From Phytobacter ursingii (lineage in GTDB: Bacteria > Pseudomonadota > Gammaproteobacteria > Enterobacterales > Enterobacteriaceae): DNA of 64,000 nucleotides. Shown in pieces: positions 1 to 12,629 of the stretch (position 1 is its first letter; each line of letters opens with the position of its first letter). The stretch is from NCBI GenBank assembly GCA_901456055.1, contig CABDWT010000003.1:424135-488134 (forward strand), written 5' to 3'. Both the position numbers and the translations under genes were made by a program. Below the pieces are notes generated by a model. The model had not been told where the DNA came from. It did not search any database and saw only the letters and a program-made list of their open reading frames with translations.

Positions 1-1
1 T

Positions 2-1195
2 CAAATGGGGATGAGCTATGCGATGGCCTACCCGTTCGGCATCTGCGGCATTTTACTGACCATGTGGCTGATTCGTGTCGGTTTTCGCATCAATGTTGAG
101 CAGGAAGCGCAACTGCATGATGCGGGCATCAGCTCGGGTAACTCGCTGATCAAGACCATTAATATTCGCGTGGAAAACCCGAACCTGAACAATATGGCGA
201 TTCAGGATGTGCCGATGCTGAACAGCGATAAAATCATCTGTTCGCGCCTGAAACGAGATGAATTGCTGATGGTGCCTTCTCCGGGCACGATTATTCAGGT
301 TGGTGACCTGCTGCATCTTGTTGGCCTGCCGAAAGACCTGCATAGCGCGCAACTGGTGATGGGCCAGGAGGTCGATACCTCGCTCTCGACGCGGGGGACC
401 GATCTTCGCGTTGAGCGTGTGGTGGTGACTAACGAAAAAGTCCTGGGTAAGCGCATTCGCGATCTGCACTTCAAAGAGCGCTATGACGTGGTGATTTCCC
501 GTCTTAACCGCGCCGGGGTGGAGCTGGTAGCCAGCAGTGATTCCAGCCTGCAATTCGGCGACATTCTGAACCTTGTCGGGCGTCAGGCGGCCATTGATGC
601 AGTGGCTTCTGAGGTCGGGAACGCGCAGCATAAACTCCAGCAAGTCCAGATGTTGCCAGTCTTTATCGGCATTGGGTTGGGGGTTTTGCTGGGGTCGATT
701 CCTGTTTTTGTTCCCGGCTTCCCGGTGGCATTAAAACTGGGGCTCGCGGGCGGGCCGCTGATCATGGCGCTGATCCTCGGGCGTATCGGCAGCGTGGGTA
801 AGCTCTACTGGTTCATGCCGCCCAGCGCCAACCTTGCTCTGCGTGAGTTAGGTATCGTGCTGTTTCTCGCGGTGGTCGGGCTGAAATCCGGCGGTGATTT
901 TATCGCGACGCTGACTCACGGCGATGGGTTCAACTGGATGTGCTACGGGATTTTTATTACCGCTATTCCATTGCTGACTGTCGGGATTCTGGCGCGGTTG
1001 TCTGCAAAGATGAACTACCTGACCCTGTGCGGCATGCTGGCCGGTTCGATGACCGATCCCCCGGCGTTGGCTTTTGCTAACGGCCTGCACGCCACCAGCG
1101 GGGCCGCCGCGCTCTCTTATGCCACGGTTTACCCGCTGGTAATGTTCCTGCGTATCATCACGCCGCAGTTACTGGCTGTGCTGTTCTGGGGCTGA
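2..1195 (+). CDS. yidE: YidE, AspT/YidE-family putative transporter, 5' end outside window
   Basis: This is the C-terminal part of YidE, an inner-membrane protein of the AspT-like transporter family with no established substrate. The frame is open to the window edge and the ATG at base 5 has no ribosome site, so the gene starts outside; the family is about 550 residues and about 397 are visible. In order one sees the end of the first membrane half, two TrkA-C (RCK-C) regulatory domains at about residues 45-125 and 130-210 of the visible part, then a second hydrophobic half ending [12 protein letters not shown]. It converges on yidP, separated by a repeat. Identity is by resemblance to E. coli YidE, which I recall closely; function beyond transport is unknown. 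Confidence 0.93.
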   Translation, partial: QMGMSYAMAYPFGICGILLTMWLIRVGFRINVEQEAQLHDAGISSGNSLIKTINIRVENPNLNNMAIQDVPMLNSDKIICSRLKRDELLMVPSPGTIIQVGDLLHLVGLPKDLHSAQLVMGQEVDTSLSTRGTDLRVERVVVTNEKVLGKRIRDLHFKERYDVVISRLNRAGVELVASSDSSLQFGDILNLVGRQAAIDAVASEVGNAQHKLQQVQMLPVFIGIGLGVLLGSIPVFVPGFPVALKLGLAGGPLIMALILGRIGSVGKLYWFMPPSANLALRELGIVLFLAVVGLKSGGDFIATLTHGDGFNWMCYGIFITAIPLLTVGILARLSAKMNYLTLCGMLAGSMTDPPALAFANGLHATSGAAALSYATVYPLVMFLRIITPQLLAVLFWG

Positions 1196-1615
1196 GGAAT
1201 CCCCACAAAAATGCGAGCACGAACGGTCCCCTCTCCCTTGAGGGAGAGGGCCAGGGGGAGGGGGAAAATGCGGCTCTGATGGTCATTCCGTTCACCTTAT
1301 TTTCCTTGCTTTTCTGTCGTGACAGAACCCATGAACGTGCCAGGGTGGCTCACCGCCACCACCCTGGCGACCCGGGCTCCCGGCCAGGAAAATCGCCGCT
1401 GGCGCGGTCCATTCGCCTTATGCCGTCTGACTTTCGGGTCGGGGACCAGCCTGCGTCCTTGCAGGCTATCCCCTCCGCCCGCTTCCCTGCGGGCGGCCCC
1501 GGTCAGCCGCCAGCGCCTCATCGATTTTCAGCCGGACCCTGTCATCGCTGTCACGGTTTTATTCTTATTAAGCGGCGTTATCGCTGTAAAACGTAAGATT
1601 ACTGGGGATTCCTCA
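1195..1615. repeat. GC-rich dispersed repeat, longer copy
   Basis: About 420 bp between the convergent yidE and yidP. It starts AGGAATCCCCAC and ends with GGGGATTCCT, so its edges are short inverted repeats. It contains the common enterobacterial palindrome CCTCTCCCTTGAGGGAGAGG (from about 1230) and several smaller hairpins, for example GCCTGC..GCAGGC near 1450 and CGCCCGC..GCGGGCG near 1476. Its last about 115 bases recur almost unchanged at about 37430-37544, and its first about 50 at 37381-37430. The middle 246 bases are missing there. Plus-strand frames are open here, but no ribosome site or known domain supports a protein. Origin is unknown. Confidence 0.7.
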
Positions 1616-1631
1616 CGTTCTGGGGCGTCAG

Positions 1632-2348
1632 TTAGCTATTTTCGGGGTGGATACGCCGCAGATGGTAGTCCACCTGGTAATCACGGGTATTACGGAACAT
1701 AACGGAATAATTCAGGAACTCGCCGCTGTCACTGTAAGAAAGGGAGGTGATTCGCAGCAGCGGCGTCTGTTCCGGGACATTCAGATACCTTCCCAGCGAT
1801 TTATCCGCCAGCACGGGTGTCAGACTCTCATAGTTCCCGCTGATGGTTATCCCACACTCCTTCTCAATGTAATCAAATTTCGACCCTTCGAGATGTGCCA
1901 GTGAGAGGTTGCGAAAGAGCTTCACGGGCATAAAGCTGTCCTCCAGCATCAGGGGCTTCCCTTCCACGTAGCGCATCCGGCGCGAAAAGTAGATGCGCTC
2001 ATCCACCTGAATCCGCAACAGGCTGGCAATCGCAGGCGGCGCAGGCATCACCTCGAACTGCAGGACTTTACTCTGCACCTCTTTCCCCTGCTGGCGGAGC
2101 ACTTCCACAAGGCCGGTCAGATTGGCGGTTTCATGGTGCACATCCTTGCGTGCGACAAATGTCCCGCTACCATGGCGGCGTTCAACCAGCCCCCAGCCTT
2201 CCAGCAGATCTAACGCCTTGCGAATGGTCATTCGCGCCACGCCAAATTCTTGCGCCAGCGCTTTTTCTCCCGGCAATGGGCTGCCGACAATGTAGTCCGA
2301 CGAATTCAGCCGTAGCCGCAATCTGTCGGCAATGGATTTGTAGATCAC
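1632..2348 (-). CDS. yidP: GntR/HutC-family repressor YidP
   Basis: A transcription regulator of the GntR family, HutC subfamily, 238 residues, the usual length. The N-terminal winged helix-turn-helix (about residues 1-70) includes LAQEFGVARMTIRKALDLL and RRHGSGTFV. The rest is a UTRA ligand-binding domain with the typical FSRRMRYVEGKPLMLEDSF segment. It is transcribed away from glvC-glvG with a 222-bp gap between the starts, so it probably controls those genes in response to a phosphorylated alpha-glucoside. This is inference; the family call is strong. It closely resembles E. coli YidP. Confidence 0.92.
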   Translation of the reverse strand: MIYKSIADRLRLRLNSSDYIVGSPLPGEKALAQEFGVARMTIRKALDLLEGWGLVERRHGSGTFVARKDVHHETANLTGLVEVLRQQGKEVQSKVLQFEVMPAPPAIASLLRIQVDERIYFSRRMRYVEGKPLMLEDSFMPVKLFRNLSLAHLEGSKFDYIEKECGITISGNYESLTPVLADKSLGRYLNVPEQTPLLRITSLSYSDSGEFLNYSVMFRNTRDYQVDYHLRRIHPENS

Positions 2349-2349
2349 C

Positions 2350-2431
2350 AGTAGACCTCTTTGCCCTTATCAGTGCATGCATGCGGTTCTGACATGTCCA
2401 TATTTGCTATCGAAAGTAGACCTGACAGGTC
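2350..2431. promoter_or_regulatory. Candidate YidP operator region between yidP and glvC
   Basis: Two copies of AGTAGACCT (2350-2358 and 2415-2423) lie in the divergent intergenic region. The second is part of a 13-bp perfect palindrome, GACCTGACAGGTC, at 2419-2431. HutC-type regulators bind short GT..AC palindromes of this sort, so these are candidate sites. No promoter was placed with confidence. Confidence 0.35.
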
Positions 2432-2570
2432 AAATTAAAACCATGAATGCGATCACGAATCGTAACGGCACGCCATGTTCGCGTATGAGTAAATTCTTAT
2501 CCTCACCCCAGGCCAGCAAAAAACCATAAAGGCCTCTACTCCCTACAGGTTGTTACGTGAGGATTTAAAA

Positions 2571-5512
<2,942 letters not shown>

Positions 5513-5518
5513 TCATCC

Positions 5519-5547
5519 TGGCCGGCATCGCCCGATGCCGGTTTTTT
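5519..5547 (+). terminator. Terminator after glvG
   Basis: GCCGGCATC, a short loop and GATGCCGG followed by six T residues form a typical intrinsic terminator a few bases after the glvG stop. Confidence 0.85.
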
Positions 5548-5603
5548 GTCCTTGTCGATTTACGCTATGCTGATGCCAGCCTGCAGCACGACATGGAGCC
5601 TTC

Positions 5604-5951
5604 ATGAAAATTTCCCAGCTTGGTGAAGCACCGGATTACCGCTTCTCTTTGGCCAACGAGCGTACATTTTTAGCATGGATCCGCACCGCGCTTGGCTTTC
5701 TGGCGGCGGGCGTGGGGCTTGATCAACTGGCGCCGGAATTTGCCACGCCGCTGATTCGCCAGGTGCTGGCGTTGCTGCTCTGTCTGTTTGCCGGCGCGCT
5801 GGCGGTTTACGGTTATATGCGCTGGCTGCGCAATGAAAAAGCGATGCGCCTGAAAGAGGACCTGCCCTATACCCGCAGCCTGCTGGTGATCAGTGCTGTT
5901 TTGCTGACGGTGGCGGTTATCGTGATGGGACTGGTGCTGTATGGTGGCTGA
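5604..5951 (+). CDS. yidH: DUF202 inner-membrane protein YidH
   Basis: Small membrane protein of the DUF202 family, 115 residues. Three hydrophobic segments are visible, preceded by the family motif RFSLANERTFLAWIRTALGF near the N-terminus. The molecular function is unknown. The start at 5604 has a GGAGCC ribosome site upstream. It overlaps yidG by 11 bases, so the two are co-translated, and both belong to the same family, which suggests that they work together in the membrane. It resembles E. coli YidH along its whole length. Confidence 0.9.
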   Translation: MKISQLGEAPDYRFSLANERTFLAWIRTALGFLAAGVGLDQLAPEFATPLIRQVLALLLCLFAGALAVYGYMRWLRNEKAMRLKEDLPYTRSLLVISAVLLTVAVIVMGLVLYGG

Positions 5952-6291
5952 CCGTAAGGCGCGGCGTAAGGCAGACCCGGGTCTACAGCCGGAGCGCACT
6001 TCACTTGCCTGGCTACGTACCTTTTTTGGCTACATTGCCCTGCTTGCCTTTGCGGTAAAGCACAACTGGCAGCACGCGGGGATCACCTTCTGGATCTCGC
6101 TGGTGGTGCTATTACTGGTCGGCGGTATGCTGTGGCGCTATACGCGTAATCGCACCCTGATGGATGTTGAAAGCAGCGATTTCGCCACGCCGGGCGCGAT
6201 CCGCGATAAGCTGCTGATCGCGCTGGCAGTGCTTTCTCTTTCGCTGCTGTTCGGGCTAATGCATATCCGCCATATCCTTAACGCCCTTTGA
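5941..6291 (+). CDS. yidG: DUF202 inner-membrane protein YidG
   Basis: Second DUF202-family membrane protein, 116 residues, with the family signature LQPERTSLAWLRTFFGYIAL and three hydrophobic segments. The ATG at 5941 overlaps the end of yidH; a GTG at 5944 is an equally possible start one codon later. No function is known. It is convergent with dsdA, whose stop is only 8 bases away, so the operon 3' ends are very close. Confidence 0.87.
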   Translation: MVADRKARRKADPGLQPERTSLAWLRTFFGYIALLAFAVKHNWQHAGITFWISLVVLLLVGGMLWRYTRNRTLMDVESSDFATPGAIRDKLLIALAVLSLSLLFGLMHIRHILNAL

Positions 6292-6298
6292 GGCAGTA

Positions 6299-7627
6299 TC
6301 AGACCTGCCGGGCTTTTGCCAGGTAATGCGCCATCTCTTCTTCTGGCACCATCCCGCCGCCGGTCGCCCAGACGATATGCGTGGCGTTATCCAGATGGTC
6401 TGCGGTCATACTCTGTAAACGTAAATAGTCCGCGCTCGCGCAAACGCGGAGCGGCCCTGCCATGCCTGCCAGTGCGGAAGGTTCCAGTCGTATGCCTTCT
6501 TCCTGGGCCAGAATGCCGAGCAGGTTATACATGGTCTGGTCATCCAGGGTATAGAACCCGTCCAGCAACCGTTGCATGGCGCGGCCTACAAACCCGGACG
6601 CTCTGCCCACCGCCAGTCCGTCTGCCGCCGTGACATTATCGATACCCAAATCCTGAACGGCGATCGCATCATGCAGGCCGGTGTACAGCCCCAGCAGCAT
6701 GCACGGCGAGTGGGTCGGTTCGGCAAAGAAGCAGTGTACGTTATCGCCAAACGCCAGTTTCAGGCCAAAAGCCACGCCGCCAGGCCCGCCGCCTACGCCG
6801 CAGGGGAGATAGACGAACAGCGGATGATCGCTATCCACCACGCGTCCTTGTTGTGCAAACTGCGCTTTAAGGCGCTGCCCGGCGACCGCATAGCCCAGGA
6901 AAAGGGTGCGGGAGTTTTCATCGTCAATGAAAAAGCAGTTCGGATCGGACTGCGCCGCTTTGCGCCCCTGCTCCACCGCCACGCCGTAATCTTCTTCATA
7001 TTCAACGACCGTCACGCCGTGGCTGCGCAGTTTGGCTTTTTTCCAGGCGCGGGCGTCGGCAGACATATGGACCGTCACGTTAAAACCGATGCGGGCGCTC
7101 ATGATGCCAATCGACAGCCCCAGATTGCCGGTCGAGCCAACCGCAATGCTGTACTGGCTAAAAAACTGTTTGAATTCCGGTGAGAGCAGCACGCTGTAGT
7201 CATCCTCGGTGCTCAGCAAACCGGCTTCCAGCGCCAGTTTTTCCGCGTGAGTCAGCACTTCATAAATGCCGCCACGGGCTTTGATGGAACCTGAGATGGG
7301 CAGATGACTGTCTTTTTTCAGCAGCATTTCGCCACCAATCGGCTGCCTGAAGGCGCTTTCGAGCCGCTTTTGCATAGCCGGAATGGCAATCAACTCTGAC
7401 TCAATAATCCCCCCGGCAGCGGCCGTTTCCGGGAATGCTTTCGCCAGATACGGTGCGAAACGGGTAAGGCGGGCATGCGCCTCCTCAACATCCGCCTGCG
7501 TGAGGCCGACATAAGGCAGGCCTTCAACAATAGAGGTGGTGCCAGGGTTAAACCAGGTCGTCTCTTTCAGAGCGATCAGGTCCGCCACTAAGGGATGACG
7601 GGCGATGAGTGTTTGAATGTTTTCCAT
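6299..7627 (-). CDS. dsdA: D-serine ammonia-lyase
   Basis: Cytoplasmic pyridoxal-phosphate enzyme that converts D-serine to pyruvate and ammonia, detoxifying D-serine and allowing growth on it. At 442 residues it has the E. coli length. The PLP lysine is Lys116 in the motif SGSIKARGG, and the glycine-rich phosphate-binding loop [10 protein letters not shown] is present. It lies 17 bases after dsdX in one transcript, with the activator gene dsdC divergent upstream. This is the standard dsdC-dsdX-dsdA arrangement, so induction by D-serine through DsdC is expected. Confidence 0.96.
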   Translation of the reverse strand: MENIQTLIARHPLVADLIALKETTWFNPGTTSIVEGLPYVGLTQADVEEAHARLTRFAPYLAKAFPETAAAGGIIESELIAIPAMQKRLESAFRQPIGGEMLLKKDSHLPISGSIKARGGIYEVLTHAEKLALEAGLLSTEDDYSVLLSPEFKQFFSQYSIAVGSTGNLGLSIGIMSARIGFNVTVHMSADARAWKKAKLRSHGVTVVEYEEDYGVAVEQGRKAAQSDPNCFFIDDENSRTLFLGYAVAGQRLKAQFAQQGRVVDSDHPLFVYLPCGVGGGPGGVAFGLKLAFGDNVHCFFAEPTHSPCMLLGLYTGLHDAIAVQDLGIDNVTAADGLAVGRASGFVGRAMQRLLDGFYTLDDQTMYNLLGILAQEEGIRLEPSALAGMAGPLRVCASADYLRLQSMTADHLDNATHIVWATGGGMVPEEEMAHYLAKARQV

Positions 7628-7644
7628 AGTACGTCTCTTTGCAT

Positions 7645-8982
7645 TCAGATAATAAAGGAAAGCAGGAATGTGCCAGCCAGCGCAACGACCGACGCAATAA
7701 ATGTTGCCGTTGTATAGTATTTGAACGTTTCGTTAAGGGTTGCGCCGCAATACTGTTTTACCAACCAGAAGAGCGAATCGGTGACAATGGTGCAGCCAAT
7801 GGCGCCGGAACCGATAGCAATGGCGATGATCTCCGGGCTGACGTTGGGATAAAGCGGCAGCATCGGCGCGACAATCGCCGTCGCACCCATCATGGCTACC
7901 GTCGCCGAACCGACTGCCGCATGCAGGATCAACGCCACCAGCCAGGCGAGCAGAATCGGGTGCATGTGCATACCGGAGAGGAGCACCGCCAGGGTATCCG
8001 CCAGACCGCTACTCTTGAGAATGGCGTTAAACGCACCGCCCGCGCCGATAATCAGTAGAATATTCGCAATGGAACCAAAGCCGTTTTCGGTGTGGGTGAG
8101 AAGCGTGCTCATGCCCATATGCTGACGCAGGCCGAGCATGTAATAGGCCGCGAAGACGGCGATAAACATGGCGGTAATGGGGTTGCCGATAAATTCCAGC
8201 AGCGTATAGAGAGTACCGCTTTTTGTCCCGTTCAGCTCCGAGACGGTTTTTACCAACATCAGGCCGATGGGCAGCAGTACGGTAAAGAGCGTCGCGCTCA
8301 AGGACGGCAGGGTGTTTTCCTCGCGAACGTCAAGATCGGCAAATTCCGTGGGGACCGGCTTAAACGGCAGGCGATTGCCGAGGAGTTTCAGGAATAGCGG
8401 GCCGCCAATCAGTGACGCCATCAGACCGACCAGCAAACCGTAGACGATGACTGACCCGATATCGGCGCCCAGTTTATTGGCCACAAACAGTGCCGCCGGG
8501 TGTGGCGGGACGACGCAGTGAACCGCCATCAACGCGGTACAAAGCGGAATAGCCAGTTTCAGTAATGACGTATTGGTCTTTTTGGCGATAGAAAACGCCA
8601 GCGGGATCAGCAACACGACGCCCACTTCAACAAACAGGGTAATACCACAAATCAGCCCCACCAGTACCATGATGACATCTGCAGAGAGCCAGCGGCAGCG
8701 CTGGAGCGTAAGCCCGATACGTTCAGCCGCGCCGGAGATTTCCATCATTTTGCCGAGAATCGTCCCGAGACCAATAACCGCGGCGAGGAACCCTAACGTT
8801 CCGCCGATTCCGTTTTCAATCGCGTTGACCATGTCCAGCGGCCCCATCCCCATCATCGCTCCCACGAAGAAGCTGGCGAGCAGCAGCGCCAGAAAGGGGT
8901 GGAATTTGAACTTCACGATGGTCAGAACAATCAACACGATGCTTATCAGCAGCGTGCTCACTACCCAGATTTGAGCGTGCAT
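7645..8982 (-). CDS. dsdX: D-serine permease DsdX (GntP family)
   Basis: Inner-membrane proton-coupled importer of D-serine in the gluconate permease (GntP) family, 445 residues, with about twelve hydrophobic segments. Conserved family stretches include [18 protein letters not shown] and [18 protein letters not shown]. It is first in the dsdXA transcript and faces dsdC. The family alone would allow gluconate or another hydroxy acid, but adjacency to dsdA and dsdC and close resemblance to E. coli DsdX fix the assignment. Confidence 0.95.
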   Translation of the reverse strand: MHAQIWVVSTLLISIVLIVLTIVKFKFHPFLALLLASFFVGAMMGMGPLDMVNAIENGIGGTLGFLAAVIGLGTILGKMMEISGAAERIGLTLQRCRWLSADVIMVLVGLICGITLFVEVGVVLLIPLAFSIAKKTNTSLLKLAIPLCTALMAVHCVVPPHPAALFVANKLGADIGSVIVYGLLVGLMASLIGGPLFLKLLGNRLPFKPVPTEFADLDVREENTLPSLSATLFTVLLPIGLMLVKTVSELNGTKSGTLYTLLEFIGNPITAMFIAVFAAYYMLGLRQHMGMSTLLTHTENGFGSIANILLIIGAGGAFNAILKSSGLADTLAVLLSGMHMHPILLAWLVALILHAAVGSATVAMMGATAIVAPMLPLYPNVSPEIIAIAIGSGAIGCTIVTDSLFWLVKQYCGATLNETFKYYTTATFIASVVALAGTFLLSFII

Positions 8983-9211
8983 ATCTCACCTTGCCCTGTG
9001 ATTAACCTGTCTCTATTGGACAAAAACACGGGCAAGGCTGACAAACGATATAAATTGCCCTTCACATGAGGCAGATTGAATCAACCGGGTGATTTGCGTC
9101 GAATAATGGCAATGAAAGTGACTATGGTTCATTTTGCTTCATCTTTATGCTGATTTTTGCAGCGTCTTTTTCTACACTGCGGGCAAATGAACTCGGGTGA
9201 CAGAGGTGGCT
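8983..9211. promoter_or_regulatory. dsdX/dsdC divergent control region
   Basis: This 229-bp gap separates the divergent starts of dsdX and dsdC. It must hold both promoters and the DsdC sites. I could not mark a convincing individual box. The region is AT-rich towards dsdC. Confidence 0.5.
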
Positions 9212-10138
9212 ATGGACCCCTTACGCGACGGCAGAAATCGCCTGCTCAACGGCTGGCAGTTATCAAAGCTCTATACCTTTGAGGTGGCTGCGAGGCATCA
9301 ATCTTTTGCGCTGGCGGCAGATGAGCTGTCATTGAGCCCCAGCGCCGTCAGCCATCGCATGAATCAACTGGAAGACGAATTGGGCATCCAGCTGTTTGTC
9401 CGTTCTCACCGTAAAGTGGAGCTTACTCAAGAAGGTAAGCGGGTGTTCTGGGCGCTAAAATCGTCACTGGATACGCTGAATCAGGAAATCCTCGATATTA
9501 AAAATCAGGAACTGTCCGGCACATTAACCGTATACTCCCGGCCCTCCATCGCTCAGTGCTGGCTGGTGCCCGCATTGGGCGATTTTACACGCCGATACCC
9601 GTCCATTTCGTTAACGGTGCTAACCGGTAACGACAACGTCAATCTCCAGCGTGCCGGCATCGATCTGGCCATCTATTTTGATGATGCGCCCTCTGCACAG
9701 TTGACCCACCATTTCCTGATGGATGAAGAAATTCTTCCGGTATGTAGTCCTGATTATGCTCGCCGCTTCGACTTAACCGGTTCACTGGTAAACTTGCCCC
9801 ATTGTACGTTGCTGCATGACAGGCAGGCCTGGAGCAACGACTCCGGCACCGATGAATGGCACAGTTGGGCGCAGCATTTTGGCGTAAGTTTGCCTCCATC
9901 GCCGGGGATTGGTTTCGATCGTTCAGATTTAGCGGTGATTGCCTCTATGAACCATATCGGCGTGGCGATGGGGCGCAAACGGCTGGTGCAAAAGCGTCTC
10001 GACAGTGGGGAGCTTATCGCGCCTTTCGGCGACAGGGCGCTGAAATGTCATCAGCACTATTACATTTCCACGTTACCTGGCAGACAATGGCCGAAAATTG
10101 AGGCATTTATCCAATGGCTACAGCATTTGAATGTGTAA
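9212..10138 (+). CDS. dsdC: LysR-type activator of the D-serine genes
   Basis: LysR-type regulator that activates dsdXA when D-serine is present, 308 residues. The start at 9212 (MDPLRDGRNRLLNGW) follows AGAGGTGG and matches the start of E. coli DsdC; an in-frame GTG at 9197 would add five residues and is less likely. The helix-turn-helix covers about residues 22-60 (FALAADELSLSPSAVSHRMN). The remainder is the LysR substrate-binding fold. It is divergent from dsdX, the normal place for this regulator. Confidence 0.94.
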   Translation: MDPLRDGRNRLLNGWQLSKLYTFEVAARHQSFALAADELSLSPSAVSHRMNQLEDELGIQLFVRSHRKVELTQEGKRVFWALKSSLDTLNQEILDIKNQELSGTLTVYSRPSIAQCWLVPALGDFTRRYPSISLTVLTGNDNVNLQRAGIDLAIYFDDAPSAQLTHHFLMDEEILPVCSPDYARRFDLTGSLVNLPHCTLLHDRQAWSNDSGTDEWHSWAQHFGVSLPPSPGIGFDRSDLAVIASMNHIGVAMGRKRLVQKRLDSGELIAPFGDRALKCHQHYYISTLPGRQWPKIEAFIQWLQHLNV

Positions 10139-10272
10139 AACCAGATAGCTCTGCTTGTGTTATCTGACCATTGTGGAGAGACAGTGAGAATTTATTACGC
10201 TTTCGCGCTACGTATTCGGCGAGAAATCATGCTAAATACATGTAATCACCACCGATTTTGGCAAGGTCAATT

Positions 10273-11367
10273 GTGTTAAAACCACTATTAGCGATGGCTC
10301 TGCTTCTGGCGGGCGCGTCTGCGTTTGCTGCTGATACGCCGCTTACGGCGACACGCTACGCTCAGGAACTGGGCGTGGGTATGGATGTAGACTGGGCGCG
10401 AACCGAGCGCGGTATCCGTGAGTTCGATCCGCTTATCGTCCGTGATTTCTATGCGGAAGGGATTCGCCATGTGCGTATCCGGGTGGCCGATCCATTAACC
10501 GAAGCCCGCCTGATTCACCTGCGTAAGCTGGTGGAGGCCTGCGAAAAATATGGCGTGATCCCGATTATTTCTTACCAGGCGGATACCTTTAAGGCGGAGC
10601 CGGGTGCGAAAAACGAAGCGCAACTGGTGGCATGGTGGTCAACGGTGGCAAATTACTTCGGCAGCGAACATCCGACGCTCGGGTTTGACCTGATTTATGA
10701 GCCTTCGGATAAGCTTAATCACGATATGCCAGCGCTTAACCGCGCGTATGAAAATATCATCAAGACCATCCACGACATCAACCCGCAACGCATGATCTTT
10801 ATTGCGCCGCGCCTGCGGGCCGCGCCCGAGGATTTAATGTCGTTGAAATTGCCTGGGCGTAGCCAGAACTACTTGCTGGCGGAGTGGCATATTTTCCCGT
10901 GGGGCCCACTGAAAAATAACGGAAAGTACCCGTGGACGTCGGGTACGGCGGCAGAGAAGGCGGCAATCAGAGCGCGTATTAATACGGCGGTCCACTGGCA
11001 GCAAAAAACCGGTCATGCGACCTGGGTCGGCGGTTGGTCAGTGGGTGAAACGATTAAAAGTCCGCCTGGTGAATCGCAACTGGCATTCGCCGCGTTTATG
11101 GCCTGTGAGCTGAATAAGGCGCAGATCCCCTTCGCCCTCAATGCGGATACGCAGTTTTATGATGGCGAAGAGGGGGCATGGCGGCCAACAACTGAACCGC
11201 TGCTAAAAACGATTATTTCACCGGACTGTGAGAAGGCGGATGCGAAGCCGGATCGCCGGGAAGGGAAGCCGCCGGTTCGTGTTCATGGCGCTTCTGGCGC
11301 AGCGCCAGCGGCAGCCAGCTCAGCAGAATCAAAAGCCCTGCCAGCGTCATCAGCATCCCAAGGCTAA
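10273..11367 (+). CDS. Secreted GH5-like (cellulase-family) protein with unusual C-terminal tail
   Basis: Predicted exported protein of 364 residues from the GTG at 10273, which gives a clean signal peptide (MLKPLLAMALLLAGASAFAAD); a TTG at 10258 would spoil it. The body looks like a family-5 glycoside hydrolase (TIM barrel). Candidate catalytic acids are Glu143 in LIYEPSD, in place of the usual NEP, and Glu259 in SVGETI. The departure from NEP means activity is uncertain. The last about 50 residues are Ala/Ser/Pro-rich and encoded inside the antisense 3' end of emrD (155-bp overlap), which looks like a read-on tail. Its substrate is unknown; I do not recall it between dsdC and emrD in E. coli K-12. 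Confidence 0.65.
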   Translation: MLKPLLAMALLLAGASAFAADTPLTATRYAQELGVGMDVDWARTERGIREFDPLIVRDFYAEGIRHVRIRVADPLTEARLIHLRKLVEACEKYGVIPIISYQADTFKAEPGAKNEAQLVAWWSTVANYFGSEHPTLGFDLIYEPSDKLNHDMPALNRAYENIIKTIHDINPQRMIFIAPRLRAAPEDLMSLKLPGRSQNYLLAEWHIFPWGPLKNNGKYPWTSGTAAEKAAIRARINTAVHWQQKTGHATWVGGWSVGETIKSPPGESQLAFAAFMACELNKAQIPFALNADTQFYDGEEGAWRPTTEPLLKTIISPDCEKADAKPDRREGKPPVRVHGASGAAPAAASSAESKALPASSASQG

Positions 11368-12454
11368 ACTGACTGGTCTGGGGAAGCCCGGCGGAAAACC
11401 AGGCCAGCGCGCCGGATCCCATATTTTGCATGCCGCCAACCAGCGCCCCTGCCGTTCCTGCCAGAAAAGGGAACGGCTCCATTGCGCCACTGGTCGCCAG
11501 TGGGAAGAGCATGCCCGCCCCGAAGAAGAACAGCGCGGCGGGAACCAGCAGCGTCCAGACTGTCATTACGCCAAACCAGCCGGGGATCCACATCATGATG
11601 CCTGCCAGCAGACAACTGGCGACCGCCTGCCACATCAGCGTCGGGAAGCGCGCATTTTGCCGCCCGGCGAACCAGGCACCGAAAAAGGCTGCCGGAATGG
11701 GGAGGATGAACAAAATACTGACCGCGATACTGGAAAGCCCCAGCGTGGCGCCCATCAGCACGCCTGAGCAGGCCTCAAACACGGCAATACCGGCCAGCCC
11801 GCCAATCAGCATCAGCAAATAGCAGTTAAACATCCCGTTACCCAACAGAGTCTTATAACGGGTAAGCAGCCCCATTTTAACAGTACCTGTCGGGCGCGTT
11901 TCCGGCATCCAGCGCGCCATGCTGAAGGTGACACCAGCACAGAGTACCAGCAGGAACGCAAAACAGGCGCGCCAGCCCCAGAGGGTGGTCAGCAGGCCGC
12001 CAATCAGCGGGGCGAGCAACGGGCTTACCAGAATGCCCATATTCAGCAAACTGTTAGCGTGGCGTAACTCGGTGCCGGAATAGAGATCGCGCGGCAGGGT
12101 GCGCGCCATTACGCCGCCGACGCCGGTTCCCATCCCCTGAAAGGCGCTGGCGACAATCAGAACGGTCAGGCTGTGGGTCGTGACAGCGACCAGTGTTGCC
12201 AGCATAAACACCGTTAACCCGCAAAGAATGGCCGGACGACGGCCAAAACGGTCGGCTAACGGGCCGTAAAAGAGTTGTGATACGCCATAGGTGAGCAGAT
12301 AGGCGGCCATGACATTCTGCACCGCCCCTTCACGGGCATTGAGATCCTGCGCCATTCCGGCAATGGCGGGAATATAAATGGTTTGCGCCATTTGTCCCAC
12401 TGCCACCAACAGGACCAGCATCAAGAGTAAACTGACGTTACGCTGTCTTTTCAT
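11213..12454 (-). CDS. emrD: Multidrug efflux MFS transporter EmrD
   Basis: Inner-membrane proton-driven drug exporter of the DHA1 major-facilitator group; E. coli EmrD exports uncouplers and amphipathic compounds. 413 residues are predicted against 394 in E. coli. The N-terminus is nearly identical in style (MKRQRNVSLLLMLVLLVAV), and the MFS loop motif GPLADRFGRRPAILCG follows membrane segment 2. The extra length is a hydrophilic C-terminal tail (about RHEHEPAASLPGDPASHPPS) encoded antisense to the neighbouring GH5-like gene. Transport residues are unaffected. Confidence 0.93.
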   Translation of the reverse strand: MKRQRNVSLLLMLVLLVAVGQMAQTIYIPAIAGMAQDLNAREGAVQNVMAAYLLTYGVSQLFYGPLADRFGRRPAILCGLTVFMLATLVAVTTHSLTVLIVASAFQGMGTGVGGVMARTLPRDLYSGTELRHANSLLNMGILVSPLLAPLIGGLLTTLWGWRACFAFLLVLCAGVTFSMARWMPETRPTGTVKMGLLTRYKTLLGNGMFNCYLLMLIGGLAGIAVFEACSGVLMGATLGLSSIAVSILFILPIPAAFFGAWFAGRQNARFPTLMWQAVASCLLAGIMMWIPGWFGVMTVWTLLVPAALFFFGAGMLFPLATSGAMEPFPFLAGTAGALVGGMQNMGSGALAWFSAGLPQTSQFSLGMLMTLAGLLILLSWLPLALRQKRHEHEPAASLPGDPASHPPSHSPVK

Positions 12455-12629
12455 TTCGCTGAATACGTTTTAAAAAAAGATAAATAAAGAATATGGTGCT
12501 GCCATAACCGTAAAATGCGAGAGGAATCTACCACAGTAATGTGACACAACAAGATGCGGGGTCAGAAAGAATGACCGCCGCCAGGCAGGATTTGTAAACA
12601 ATTTGTGGCAACTTTGATTGCCAGTATGA

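Noticed and set aside
1319-1702. Open frame of 127 codons through the dispersed repeat
   Set aside because: No ribosome site, low-complexity GC-rich translation, runs into the antisense of yidP. Treated as repeat sequence, although part of it stays open in the second copy.
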